Of a DNA stretch of 64,000 nucleotides, positions 7,958 to 16,401 are shown piece after piece. Below the pieces are notes generated by a model. The model was not told the origin of the DNA. It did not search any database and worked only from the letters and a program-made list of their open reading frames with translations. Position 1 is the first letter of the stretch. Every line of letters begins with the position of its first letter. A program made the translations under genes and the position numbers. Source of the stretch: Nakamurella lactea DSM 19367 (GTDB lineage Bacteria; Actinomycetota; Actinomycetes; Mycobacteriales; Nakamurellaceae); the NCBI RefSeq assembly GCF_000426645.1, contig NZ_AUFT01000007.1:186001-250000 (forward strand). The letters run 5' to 3'.

Positions 7958-9639
7958 CGACTCCTGACCGGCACACGGTGCCCGGCGGCGAGGCCGTGGC
8001 GATCGCGCTCGAGGCGCTCGGCGTCGACACGCTGTTCACGGTCCCGAGCGCGCACAACCTGAGCATCCTGCGCGCGGTGGAGGACCGCCGGGTGATCCGG
8101 GTGGTGTTGTGCCGACACGAACAGGGTGTGCTGCACGCCGCTGACGGATATGCCCGGGCCACCGGGCGGCTCGGCGTCGCGGTCGTCAGCGGAGGACCGG
8201 GCACCGCGAACGCGATGGGCGGGCTCTACGAGGCGCACTTCGCGTCCTCGCCGGTGCTGCTGATCACCAGCCAGGCGGAGACCGCGCTGCTCGGCCGCGG
8301 CCGCGGTTACGTGCACGAGGCCGAGCGGCAGGCCGACCTGCTCCGCACCGCAACGGCCGAGGTCGTCACCGTCGAGGCCGTCGACGAGATCGCCGAGACC
8401 GTCGTGCGTCTCGGCCGCCGGGCCGCTGCCGGGCGGCCCCGGCCGACCGCCGTGGAGATCCCGATCGACCTGCTGGATGCGGCCGTCGAGGTCGACCCGG
8501 TTGCCCTGACCACCGCGGCCCGGCCGGTGCGGCGCCGCGGTCCGGACCCCAGCGCCATAGCGCGGGCCGCTGCTCTGCTGGCGACCGCGGAGCGGCCGGT
8601 CATCTGGGCCGGCGGCGGCGTGATCCGAGCCGGCGCCACCGATGCGCTGCGACGCGTCGCGGAGAAATGGTGTGCCCCGGTGATCACCAGCCGTGAGGGA
8701 CGCGGCGCCATCGACGAGTCCGATCCGCTGAGCATCGGCGGCTACGCCACCTTGCCGCCGGTCGCCGAGTATCTGACCAACTGTGATGTGCTGCTGGCGG
8801 TCGGCACCCGGTTCCAGATGTACCCGACCGCGGAATGGACGCTCGCGCTGCCGCCGACGATCGTGCACCTGGACGTCGATCCAGCGGTGATCGGACGCAG
8901 CTATCCGGTCGCCGAAGCGGTCGTTGCTGACGCCGAGTCCGGCCTGCGTGCCGTGCTCGACGCACTTCCGGAGGTGTCGGTCGACGTCCTGCCGGACCGC
9001 GAGAAGCACGTGGCCGCTGGACAAATCGCCGCCGCGGCGGCTCGCGATCTGGTTGCCCAGATGGCCGGACCAGATCACCTCGCGATCAGCAGGACCGTTT
9101 CGGAGCTACGTCCGTCCGCCGGCGTTCTGGTTTGTGACGCGACGGTCCCGGCGTACGTCTGGGGCGATCGACTGGTGGCAATACACCAGCGGGGGACGTC
9201 GATCCGCAGTACGTCGGCAGCGATCGGGCCCGGCCTCGGACTCGCCATCGGTGCTGCCGTCGGCACCGGCACCCACGCGGTGCTGCTGGCCGGCGACGGA
9301 GGATTCCTGCTCGGTGTCGGTGAACTGGCCACCGCGGTCCAGGCCGCAGCGCCGCTGGTGATCTGCCTGTTCGACGACGCAGGGTACGGGATGCTGCGGC
9401 ATATCGAGGCTGGCATCGGTGACGGGCAGCTGCACCATGTCGACCTGGCCACCCCGGACTTCGCCGCGGTGGCAACCGCTTTCGGCCTGCCATCGTGGAA
9501 GGCGGCCGACCCCGGCCAGTTCGCGGACGCCTTCCGGGCTGCTCTCCAGGTCAACGGGCCCAGCCTGATCCACGTCGACCTCACCGCACTGGCCCCGCTG
9601 CGCCGCAGTGTCCCCGGACCGCAAGGCGAGACGTCGTGA
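7954..9639 (+). CDS. ThDP-dependent enzyme (acetolactate synthase / 2-hydroxyacyl-CoA lyase-like)
   Basis: A 561-residue thiamine-diphosphate enzyme with the three-domain layout of acetolactate synthase, benzoylformate decarboxylase and 2-hydroxyacyl-CoA lyase. The cofactor-activating Glu is E56 in CRHEQGVLHAADGYA. The ThDP/Mg motif begins at GDGGF (447-451) and ends at FDDAGYG, where many relatives have NN. The start overlaps the monooxygenase stop as ATGA. Possible roles here are cleavage of a 2-hydroxyacyl-CoA or hydrolytic cleavage of a cyclic diketone, as done by relatives such as cyclohexane-1,2-dione hydrolase. The sequence does not choose between them. Confidence 0.85.
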   Translation: MTTPDRHTVPGGEAVAIALEALGVDTLFTVPSAHNLSILRAVEDRRVIRVVLCRHEQGVLHAADGYARATGRLGVAVVSGGPGTANAMGGLYEAHFASSPVLLITSQAETALLGRGRGYVHEAERQADLLRTATAEVVTVEAVDEIAETVVRLGRRAAAGRPRPTAVEIPIDLLDAAVEVDPVALTTAARPVRRRGPDPSAIARAAALLATAERPVIWAGGGVIRAGATDALRRVAEKWCAPVITSREGRGAIDESDPLSIGGYATLPPVAEYLTNCDVLLAVGTRFQMYPTAEWTLALPPTIVHLDVDPAVIGRSYPVAEAVVADAESGLRAVLDALPEVSVDVLPDREKHVAAGQIAAAAARDLVAQMAGPDHLAISRTVSELRPSAGVLVCDATVPAYVWGDRLVAIHQRGTSIRSTSAAIGPGLGLAIGAAVGTGTHAVLLAGDGGFLLGVGELATAVQAAAPLVICLFDDAGYGMLRHIEAGIGDGQLHHVDLATPDFAAVATAFGLPSWKAADPGQFADAFRAALQVNGPSLIHVDLTALAPLRRSVPGPQGETS

Positions 9640-10577
9640 CGCTCGACGAGCAGTCGGCGACCCTGATCGCCGCCATCGATCTTCGGTTCCCGAAATTGGG
9701 CACCGAGGTCACCGACGCGACCGAGGCCCGGCGGATCCTGGCCGAGAAGCCCGCCGTTCCCGCGCCGGCTCCCGAGGTCCACCGGGTAGACGAGCAGCAC
9801 GTGCCCGGCCCCGACGGTGCGCCGCCGGTCCGGGTGCGGATCTACCGTCCGGGACCGGATACCGCCGACCGGCCGGCGATCGTCTTCTTCCACGGCGGCG
9901 GCTTCGTGATCTGCAGCCTGGACACGCACGACGCGATCTGCCGGGAGCTGGCCGTCGGTGTCGATGCGGTGGTGATCAACGTCGACTATCGGCTGGCGCC
10001 GGAAACGCGATGGCCGGGCGCCGCGCAGGACTGCTACGCAGCAACGGCCTGGGTGGCCGAGAACGCCGCCGAACTGGGCATCGATCCGGCCCGGATCGTG
10101 GTGGCCGGGGACAGCGCGGGCGGCAACCTGGCGGCCGTCGTCACGCTGTTGGCCAGGGACCTTTGCGGGCCCGAGCTGGCCGGCCAGCTGCTGGTGTATC
10201 CCATGCTGGACACGGACTTCGACACCGAGTCCTATCGAAGGAACGGCCTGGGCTACAACGTCACCGTTGATCACTTGCGCTGGTACTGGCAGCAATACCT
10301 GGGCGACCACGACGGTACCGACCCGGCGGCGGCCCCGTTGCTGGCGCCGGATCTGCGGGATCTGCCCCCCGCGTACATCGTGACGGCCGAGTACTGCCCG
10401 TTGCGCACCGAGAACGAGCAGTACGCCGCCCGCCTGACCGCTGCCGGAGTCCCGGCGACACTGGTCGGCTATCCCGGTGTCGCGCACGGCTTCTTCACCC
10501 TCGGCCACCTGTTGGACACCGGGCGCCGGGCCGTTGTCGAGACGACCACCGCGCTACGGGAGATGTTGCATGGCTGA
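9636..10577 (+). CDS. HSL-family alpha/beta hydrolase with Asp-to-Cys at the acid position
   Basis: A 313-residue hormone-sensitive-lipase-type esterase. It shows the oxyanion HGGGF (residues 86-90), nucleophile GDSAGG with Ser160, and His284 in GVAHGFF. The acidic triad member normally lies in a DPLRDE motif; here the segment is EYCPLRTE with Cys254 in its place. The enzyme may therefore be impaired, use another acid, or catalyse a different reaction. The start is GTG 9636, overlapping the previous stop as GTGA. Next to a Baeyer-Villiger monooxygenase, the expected job is hydrolysis of the resulting ester or lactone. Confidence 0.88.
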   Translation: MTLDEQSATLIAAIDLRFPKLGTEVTDATEARRILAEKPAVPAPAPEVHRVDEQHVPGPDGAPPVRVRIYRPGPDTADRPAIVFFHGGGFVICSLDTHDAICRELAVGVDAVVINVDYRLAPETRWPGAAQDCYAATAWVAENAAELGIDPARIVVAGDSAGGNLAAVVTLLARDLCGPELAGQLLVYPMLDTDFDTESYRRNGLGYNVTVDHLRWYWQQYLGDHDGTDPAAAPLLAPDLRDLPPAYIVTAEYCPLRTENEQYAARLTAAGVPATLVGYPGVAHGFFTLGHLLDTGRRAVVETTTALREMLHG

Positions 10578-11376
10578 ACGGGACGACCAGCAGGTGCCAG
10601 GGCAGGCGTCGGGGCCGAACGGGTCGCGGGGCGAGTCCAGGGTGGCGATCGTGACGGGTGCGGCGTCCGGGATCGGCCGGGCCACCGCGCGGTTGCTGGC
10701 GGCCAGGGGTGACGCCGTGCTCTGCGTCGACCGCGACGCCGCCGGGTTGGCCACGGTGGTCGACGGCGTCCTCGCGGCCGGCGCAGACGCGCTCGGGCTG
10801 GTCGCGGATCTGGCCGAACCGACCGTGGGGGACGACATCGTGGCGGCCGCGGTCCGGCAGTGGGGCCGGCTGGACGTGGTGGCATTGGTGGCCGGGATCG
10901 GCCAGCTCGGGCCGGCGACCTCGATCAGCGTGCAGGAGTGGGACCGCGTGCTGGACATCAACCTGCGCGGACCGTTCCTGCTGGCGAGGGCCGCGCTGCC
11001 GGAGCTGGTGCTGACCAGGGGGGCGATCGTCGCGGTCTCGTCGATCGCGGGGCTGCAGGGATGGCCGTACGCGGCGGCGTACTCGGCCGCCAAGGGCGGA
11101 CTGGTCACGCTGATGAGGTCGCTGGCGATCGAGTACGGGCCGGCCGGCGTACGCATCAACGTGCTGGCGCCGGGATCGGTGGAGACCGGCCTTGCAGCCG
11201 GGATGCGGGCCCCGGACTTCGACTACGACGAGTCGCTGCGCAAGCGCAGCGGCGGGCTGGACGGGCACAAGGCGGATCCGGACGAGATCGCCCCGCTGAT
11301 CGCCTTTCTCGCCTCGGCCGAGGCGTCATTCGTCAGCGGATCGGTACTTCGGGCGGACGGCGGTGCCTTCGCCTGA
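10570..11376 (+). CDS. SDR-family oxidoreductase
   Basis: A 268-residue classical SDR. The cofactor motif is TGAASGIG (near residue 31), the catalytic Ser lies in AVSSIAG and the Tyr/Lys pair in YSAAK; it ends with the usual FVSGSVLRADGG strand. The start ATG 10570 lies eight bases inside the upstream hydrolase gene, showing tight coupling. CVDRD after beta-2 suggests NAD(H). In this operon it probably oxidises the alcohol released after lactone opening to a ketone; this is inferred from order only. Confidence 0.87.
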   Translation: MAERDDQQVPGQASGPNGSRGESRVAIVTGAASGIGRATARLLAARGDAVLCVDRDAAGLATVVDGVLAAGADALGLVADLAEPTVGDDIVAAAVRQWGRLDVVALVAGIGQLGPATSISVQEWDRVLDINLRGPFLLARAALPELVLTRGAIVAVSSIAGLQGWPYAAAYSAAKGGLVTLMRSLAIEYGPAGVRINVLAPGSVETGLAAGMRAPDFDYDESLRKRSGGLDGHKADPDEIAPLIAFLASAEASFVSGSVLRADGGAFA

Positions 11377-11422
11377 CCGTCGCCCGCCGCTCCGAAAACT
11401 ACCCAGGATGATGAGGCACCGG

Positions 11423-12601
11423 ATGGACCTTCGACTCGACGACGACCAGCTCGCCTGGCGCGATGAGGTGCGGGCGTTCCTTGCCGAGCAGATGACCGAC
11501 GCGCTGCGGGCCGAGCTGGCCGAACACCACCTGGATCTGCCGGACGGCGAGGTGGCCGCCTTCCGGCGGGCAATGGGCGAGCGGGGCTGGTTCGGTCTGA
11601 CCTGGCCGGTCGAGCACGGCGGACTCGGCCTGAGCGCGGTGTACCTGCACCTGCTGGTGACCGAGTTCGAGTACGCCGGTGCGCCGGCGCCGGAGCTCAC
11701 TGTGACCTCGGTGGCGCCGATGATCATCCGGCACGGCACCGAGCAGAACAAGCGCGAGTTCCTGCCACCCATCGCCCGCGGTGAGTTGCGTTGCGCTGTT
11801 GGCTATTCGGAGCCGGACGCCGGTACCGACCTGGCGAGTCTGCGGACCAAGGCGGTGCTGGACGGCGACGAATGGGTGATCAACGGTTCGAAGATCTGGA
11901 ACAGCATGGCGCAGCGGTCGACCCACGAATGGCTGTGTGTGCGCACCGACCCGAATGCCCCGAAACACCGGGGCATCTCGGTGATCATGGTGCCGATCGA
12001 TGCGCCCGGCGTGCGGATCCGGCCGATCATCGCCTGGTCCGGGTACCGGACCAACGAGGCGTTCTTCACCGACGTCCGGGTGCCGCGCGGCAACCTCATC
12101 GGCGAGGTGAACCAGGGGTGGCGGTACATCACCGCTGCGCTGGACCTGGAACGCGGCGCCCTGACCAACGTCGGTGACCTGCGACATGCGGTGGACGAGC
12201 TGATCCGCTGCAGTCGCCAGGTACTGCCCGACGGCACCCGACCGGCCGACGATCCGGTGGTGCGCAACCGGATCGCCCGGCTGGACGCCGATGTCGAGGT
12301 GGCCCGGCTGATGGGGTTGCAGGCCGCGGCGATGCTCGATGCCGGCACCATCCCGACGGTGCAGGTGAGCGTGGAGAAGGTCTTCTCCAGCGAGTTGCGG
12401 CAGCGGATCGCCGAGCTGGGCACCGAGATCTTCGGCCTCTCGGGCGTGCTCGCCGGAACCGGCCCGGGTGCCGTTGCCGGGGGCCTGTTCGAACAGCTCT
12501 ACCGGTCGGCGCCGCTGCTGCGGTTCGGTGCCGGCACCAACGAAGTACTCAGGGACGTCATCGCGCAGCGTGGCCATGGGCTACCGAGAGTGGGGCGGTG
12601 A
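11423..12601 (+). CDS. Acyl-CoA dehydrogenase, ChsE2/FadE29-like
   Basis: A 392-residue acyl-CoA dehydrogenase. FAD and substrate motifs include AVGYSEPDAGTDLASLRTKA, VINGSKIWNS and a C-terminal GAGTNEVLRDVIA. The order of motifs and the TDPNA-KH-GIS segment match FadE29 (ChsE2), one half of the alpha2beta2 dehydrogenase that shortens the steroid side chain. Starts at 11408 and 11423 are both possible; 11423 has TGAGG at good spacing. The very next gene is a second, more divergent dehydrogenase, which is how ChsE1/ChsE2-type heterotetramers are encoded. It would desaturate a CoA thioester alpha-beta, passing electrons to ETF. Confidence 0.87.
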   Translation: MDLRLDDDQLAWRDEVRAFLAEQMTDALRAELAEHHLDLPDGEVAAFRRAMGERGWFGLTWPVEHGGLGLSAVYLHLLVTEFEYAGAPAPELTVTSVAPMIIRHGTEQNKREFLPPIARGELRCAVGYSEPDAGTDLASLRTKAVLDGDEWVINGSKIWNSMAQRSTHEWLCVRTDPNAPKHRGISVIMVPIDAPGVRIRPIIAWSGYRTNEAFFTDVRVPRGNLIGEVNQGWRYITAALDLERGALTNVGDLRHAVDELIRCSRQVLPDGTRPADDPVVRNRIARLDADVEVARLMGLQAAAMLDAGTIPTVQVSVEKVFSSELRQRIAELGTEIFGLSGVLAGTGPGAVAGGLFEQLYRSAPLLRFGAGTNEVLRDVIAQRGHGLPRVGR

Positions 12602-12605
12602 TCCC

Positions 12606-13775
12606 GTGCGACCGATGGAAACGACTGAGCAGCACGAACTTCGTGGCATGATCGCCGCGCTGATGCAGGAGAGTTGGTCGACCGCCGACGTCCGGGCGGG
12701 TCGGGTCGGCGGGGTTCCCGGGATCACCGCGACCGCCGATGCCGACCGGTCGGGAGTCCGGCGGCTGTGGCGTGCGCTGGCCGACGCCGGGCTGCTCGGA
12801 CTTGCGCTGCCCGAGGATGTCGGCGGCCAGGGTGCCGGACTCGTCGAGCTGGGCATCCTGTTCACCGAGTGCGGCCGGGCGCTGTGCCCGACCGCGGTGT
12901 ACTCGACGCTGCTGCTCGCGCTGGCGATCGATCGCTGGGCGGGCGGGGACCATCGTCGTGAGTACCTGCCGCGGCTCGCAGCCGGTGAACTCACCGGCTC
13001 CCTGTCGTGTTGGAATCCCTCGGACGCAGCAGATCTGCGGCCGACCCTGGTTGCCGACCGGGTCGGCCGGAGCTGGGTTCTCGACGGCGCGGCACACTTC
13101 GTGCCGGACGCCGATCGTGCCGACCTGACGCTGGTGACGGCGCTGGCCCGGGAGTACGGACGCCCGCGGCGCACCCTCGCCCTGCTGGTACCGGCCGGAA
13201 CCACGGGGGTCAGCACCGAGCCGGTGCAGACCATCGCCGGCGATTCGTTGCACCGGGTTCACTTCGCTGCCGTGGTGGTCGATGACGACGCGGTGCTGCC
13301 CGACCCGCAACCCGACCAGCTGGGCTGGTTCGCCCAGGCCGCGGTGGCGTTGCAGTGCATGGAGATGGTCGGTGGCACCGAGGCGGTGCTGGCACGCACG
13401 GTCGGCTACGTGGCGCAGCGGGAGCAGTTCGGCCGGGCCATCGGATCGTTCCAGGCCGTTCAGCACCAGGTCGCCGATCTGCGGATCGCCCTTGACGGCG
13501 CCCGGCTGGCCGCGGCTGCCGCCGTCGGCTGGCTGGCCGACGGTCGGCCGGCGCCGCGGGAGACCGCAATAGCCAGGCTGCTGTGCAGCCAGGCGTATCA
13601 GCGGGCCTGTCTGACGGCGCATCAGTTGCACGGCGGTATGGGCTACGTGCGGGAGACCGACCTGCACCTGTGGTCGGAGCGGGCCAAGGTGACAGCGGTG
13701 CTCGGTGGCGGCCCCGACGTGGCCGCCCGATGGCTGGCCGACGAGATCGGGCTGACCTGGGTGAGCCGGCGATGA
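12606..13775 (+). CDS. Acyl-CoA dehydrogenase, ChsE1/FadE28-like partner subunit
   Basis: A second acyl-CoA dehydrogenase (about 389 aa). It retains the overall fold (VGYVAQREQFGRAIGSFQAVQHQVADL, QLHGGMGYVRETDLHLW) but lacks the strong TEPxAGSD segment of the first, reading SLSCWNPSDAADLR instead. This asymmetry is typical of heterotetrameric steroid-type dehydrogenases, where each subunit supplies part of the FAD site. The start is probably GTG 12606 (GGGGCGG upstream); ATG 12615 is the alternative. It starts four bases after the previous stop and overlaps the CaiB gene as ATGA. Confidence 0.83.
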   Translation: MRPMETTEQHELRGMIAALMQESWSTADVRAGRVGGVPGITATADADRSGVRRLWRALADAGLLGLALPEDVGGQGAGLVELGILFTECGRALCPTAVYSTLLLALAIDRWAGGDHRREYLPRLAAGELTGSLSCWNPSDAADLRPTLVADRVGRSWVLDGAAHFVPDADRADLTLVTALAREYGRPRRTLALLVPAGTTGVSTEPVQTIAGDSLHRVHFAAVVVDDDAVLPDPQPDQLGWFAQAAVALQCMEMVGGTEAVLARTVGYVAQREQFGRAIGSFQAVQHQVADLRIALDGARLAAAAAVGWLADGRPAPRETAIARLLCSQAYQRACLTAHQLHGGMGYVRETDLHLWSERAKVTAVLGGGPDVAARWLADEIGLTWVSRR

Positions 13776-15016
13776 GCGAACGCCCAGGAGTGCTCGACGG
13801 TGTGCGGGTCCTTGACCTGTCCCGGTGGATCGCCGGCGAGTACGCCACCAAGCTGTTCGGCGACTTCGGTGCTCAGGTGATCAAGGTCGAGAAGCCCGGG
13901 GAGGGCAGTCACACCCGCCGTTGGGGACCGTTTCCCGGTGATCGGCCCGATCCCGAACGCAGCGCGCTGTTCCTTCATCTGAACACCAACAAGCGCTCGA
14001 TCGCCCTCGATCTGACCGACCCCGCCGACCGGGAAGTACTACTGCAGTTGGTATCCGGAGCCGACGCGGTGGTCGAGTCGTTCCGACCGGGAGCGTTGGA
14101 ACGGCTGGATCTCGGGCCTGAGGTGCTACTCCGGCAGAACCCGCGCCTGGTGATCACCAGGATCAGCGCCTTCGGGCAGACCGGCCCGCGGGCCGGGCAC
14201 GAGGCGACCGGGATCGTGCTGCAGGCCACCGGGGGCCCGATGAACGCCACCGGTGGCGCCGGTCGCCCGCCGCAGCGCAAGCCGGGCAACCTGGAGCACT
14301 ACACGATCGGCCGGACCGCCGGCGAAGCGACCATGGCCGGGCTGTTCGCCGCCCGCCGCAACGGATCCGGCTCGGTGATCGACGTCTCCGGCCAGGAGGT
14401 GTTGCTGTCCGGTGCCGACCGGCGGGCCTCGTACCTGATGTCCCACGCGTTCTCCGGTTGGATTCCGCCGCGCGGCGTGCGCAGCGCGCACCGCTTCGGC
14501 ACCACCTTCACCGGCCCGTTCCCGGCGGCGGACGGGTACGTGATGCTGTACGTGACCACCAAAGATTTCTGGAACCGGCTGGTGCGGTTGGTCGGCGGCG
14601 ATGACGAAGCATTCCTGGCCAAGTACCTCGACCGGGAGGCGCTGGGCGAGGATTGGGATGAGTTCGACGCCCACGTGCGCGGCTGGTTCGCCCCTCGAGG
14701 GAAGATCGAGATCATGGAGCGCGGTGAGGCCGCCAGGATTCCGATCACCGCCCTGCTGGAGGTACCGGAAGTGTTGGCGCATCCGCATTTCCGCGAGCGC
14801 GGCGCGTTCGTCCGGGCGGATCATCCGGTGGCCGGGGCACTGGAATACACCGGGGCGCCGTGGCGGATGGCCGGCGGCTTCGCGCTGCTGCGCACCGCGC
14901 CGTTGCTGAACGGCGACGGCGCCGACATCCGGGCCGAACTCGCCGCCGGCTCACCGCCCCCCACCCGGTGGCGCTTATCAACATCGCAGCCGCTTGCCAA
15001 CTGCGACGAAAGGTGA
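13772..15016 (+). CDS. CaiB/BaiF (family III) CoA-transferase-like protein 1
   Basis: A 414-residue family III CoA-transferase fold. The N-terminus is typical (GVLDGVRVLDLSRWIAGEYAT, FGAQVIKVEKP, NTNKRSIALDL). These enzymes move CoA between acids through an Asp anhydride. In the place where that Asp normally precedes the glycine-rich helix, this protein reads YTIGRTAGEATMAGLFAARR with Gly180, so the canonical nucleophile seems missing. It may be a non-catalytic or racemase-type relative, or partner of the next CaiB protein. The last ~20 residues are encoded by the left part of a palindromic repeat (14972-15068), so the native C-terminus may have been altered. Confidence 0.82.
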   Translation: MSERPGVLDGVRVLDLSRWIAGEYATKLFGDFGAQVIKVEKPGEGSHTRRWGPFPGDRPDPERSALFLHLNTNKRSIALDLTDPADREVLLQLVSGADAVVESFRPGALERLDLGPEVLLRQNPRLVITRISAFGQTGPRAGHEATGIVLQATGGPMNATGGAGRPPQRKPGNLEHYTIGRTAGEATMAGLFAARRNGSGSVIDVSGQEVLLSGADRRASYLMSHAFSGWIPPRGVRSAHRFGTTFTGPFPAADGYVMLYVTTKDFWNRLVRLVGGDDEAFLAKYLDREALGEDWDEFDAHVRGWFAPRGKIEIMERGEAARIPITALLEVPEVLAHPHFRERGAFVRADHPVAGALEYTGAPWRMAGGFALLRTAPLLNGDGADIRAELAAGSPPPTRWRLSTSQPLANCDER

Positions 15017-15068
15017 CGGGTGTGACGAAAGTGAACTACTTGGAAAGCGCGCCCGAGCCGCCCCTGAC
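14972..15068. repeat. Degenerate copy (A) of a ~97-bp palindromic element
   Basis: Starts with CGCTTATCAACATCGCAG and shares, at identical spacing, the 29-base arm and an internal GACGGGTGTGAC (15015-15026) with the reverse complement of the copy at 32833-32929. Its right arm is decayed (AAAGCGCGCCCGA remains). The copy spans the end of the first CaiB gene and the start of the second. The family is unrecognised; it looks like a REP- or MITE-like repeat. Confidence 0.6.
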
Positions 15069-16401
15069 GACGAATTCGGTGGGGACCGATCAGCGCCGAC
15101 CGGCGGCGGAGCTGCCGCTGGCGGGGATCAGGGTGGTCGACCTGACAGTGGTCTGGTCCGGTCCCGGTGCCACCGCGCTGCTCGGTGACCTCGGTGCCGA
15201 GGTGATCCGATTGGAGGGCAACAACCGGATGAGTCGTCAGGCCTCCGCCCGCGTCACCCGGGAATCGTTCCGGGCCAGCGGATATCACGGCGGGACCTAT
15301 CCCGACCGCACCCCGGAGCCGCGGCCCTACGACCGGACCGCGCTGTTTGCCTGGCACGCCCGCAACAAGCTGTCCGCCTGCTGCAATCTGGAAACCCCTG
15401 AGGGCCGACAGGCCGCGCTGGACCTGCTGGCCGTCAGCGATGTGCTGGTGGAGAACAACTCCAACGGCACCCTGGAGAAGCTGGGGCTCGGACACGAACT
15501 GCTGCTGCAGCACAACCCGCGGCTGGTGATCGCCAGGATGCCGCCGATGGGAATGACCGGCCCGATGAGCAACTACCTCGGCTACGGACCGAATTTCAAC
15601 TCGCTGGTCGGCATCGCCGCGATGGACGGCTACGAAGGTGAGCCACCGGACTCTGCCGGGGAGAACTACCACATGGACGAGGCTGCGCCGGCCGGACTGG
15701 CCTTCGCCGTCCTCGCCGCCCTGTGGGACCGGGAGAACACCGGCAGTGGCGGACTGATCGAGTTCTCCCAGGCCGAAGCGGTGATGGCCGAGGTCGGGGA
15801 ATTCGTCATCGACGCCCAGCTGAACGATCGGGCGCCGGCCATCCGCGGCAACACCGATCCGCACCTGCTGCAGGACGTCTTCGAGACGGCGCGGGACGAC
15901 CGTTGGGTGGTGCTGTCGATCCGCGACGACCGGGACTGGGCGGCGCTGACCGACGCGATGGCCGGGCTCGGCGAACCGGACCCGGCCGATCGGAGGGTGC
16001 TGACGGACGGGAACAGCGCCGAAGGGCGTCGGCTGCACTCCCGCCGGCTGCGGGACGAGATCGCCCGCTGGGTCCGCACCAGGACGGCAGATCAGGTTGT
16101 CGAGCAGCTGCAGGCTGTCGGAGTGCCGGCCGGCGAGGTGATGGCGGAGGATCGGCTGCTCGCCGACGAGCACCTGGCCGCCCGCGAGTGGTTCGTCAGC
16201 CGTAGTCATCCGGCCGTCGGCCGTCACCGCTTCCCGGGACATCCCTGGCGGGCCGACGGTTTCGACCTGGCATTCGGCCGGCCGTTGCCTTCGTTCGGCG
16301 AGGACAACGACTACGTGTACACCGAGGTGCTCGGCTACCCGGCCGAGCGGTACCAGGATCTGAAACGACGAAAGTTGGTGACCGATGAGCAGTTTGCCTG
16401 A
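15022..16401 (+). CDS. CaiB/BaiF (family III) CoA-transferase 2
   Basis: A second family III CoA-transferase of about 459 residues, with GIRVVDLTVVWSGPGATALLGDLGAEVIRLE at the N-terminus, WHARNKLSACCNL and a DEAAPAGLAFAVLAALWDR helix where an Asp is kept. It is longer than the first copy and belongs to a different subgroup (LGYGPNFNSLVG). It may activate a carboxylic acid of the pathway to its CoA ester, which would fit the absence of fadD3. GTG 15022 has AAGG nine bases upstream, but 15013 and 15031 are also possible; the 5' end lies inside the palindromic repeat. The last 17 bases overlap the next gene. Confidence 0.83.
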   Translation: MTKVNYLESAPEPPLTTNSVGTDQRRPAAELPLAGIRVVDLTVVWSGPGATALLGDLGAEVIRLEGNNRMSRQASARVTRESFRASGYHGGTYPDRTPEPRPYDRTALFAWHARNKLSACCNLETPEGRQAALDLLAVSDVLVENNSNGTLEKLGLGHELLLQHNPRLVIARMPPMGMTGPMSNYLGYGPNFNSLVGIAAMDGYEGEPPDSAGENYHMDEAAPAGLAFAVLAALWDRENTGSGGLIEFSQAEAVMAEVGEFVIDAQLNDRAPAIRGNTDPHLLQDVFETARDDRWVVLSIRDDRDWAALTDAMAGLGEPDPADRRVLTDGNSAEGRRLHSRRLRDEIARWVRTRTADQVVEQLQAVGVPAGEVMAEDRLLADEHLAAREWFVSRSHPAVGRHRFPGHPWRADGFDLAFGRPLPSFGEDNDYVYTEVLGYPAERYQDLKRRKLVTDEQFA

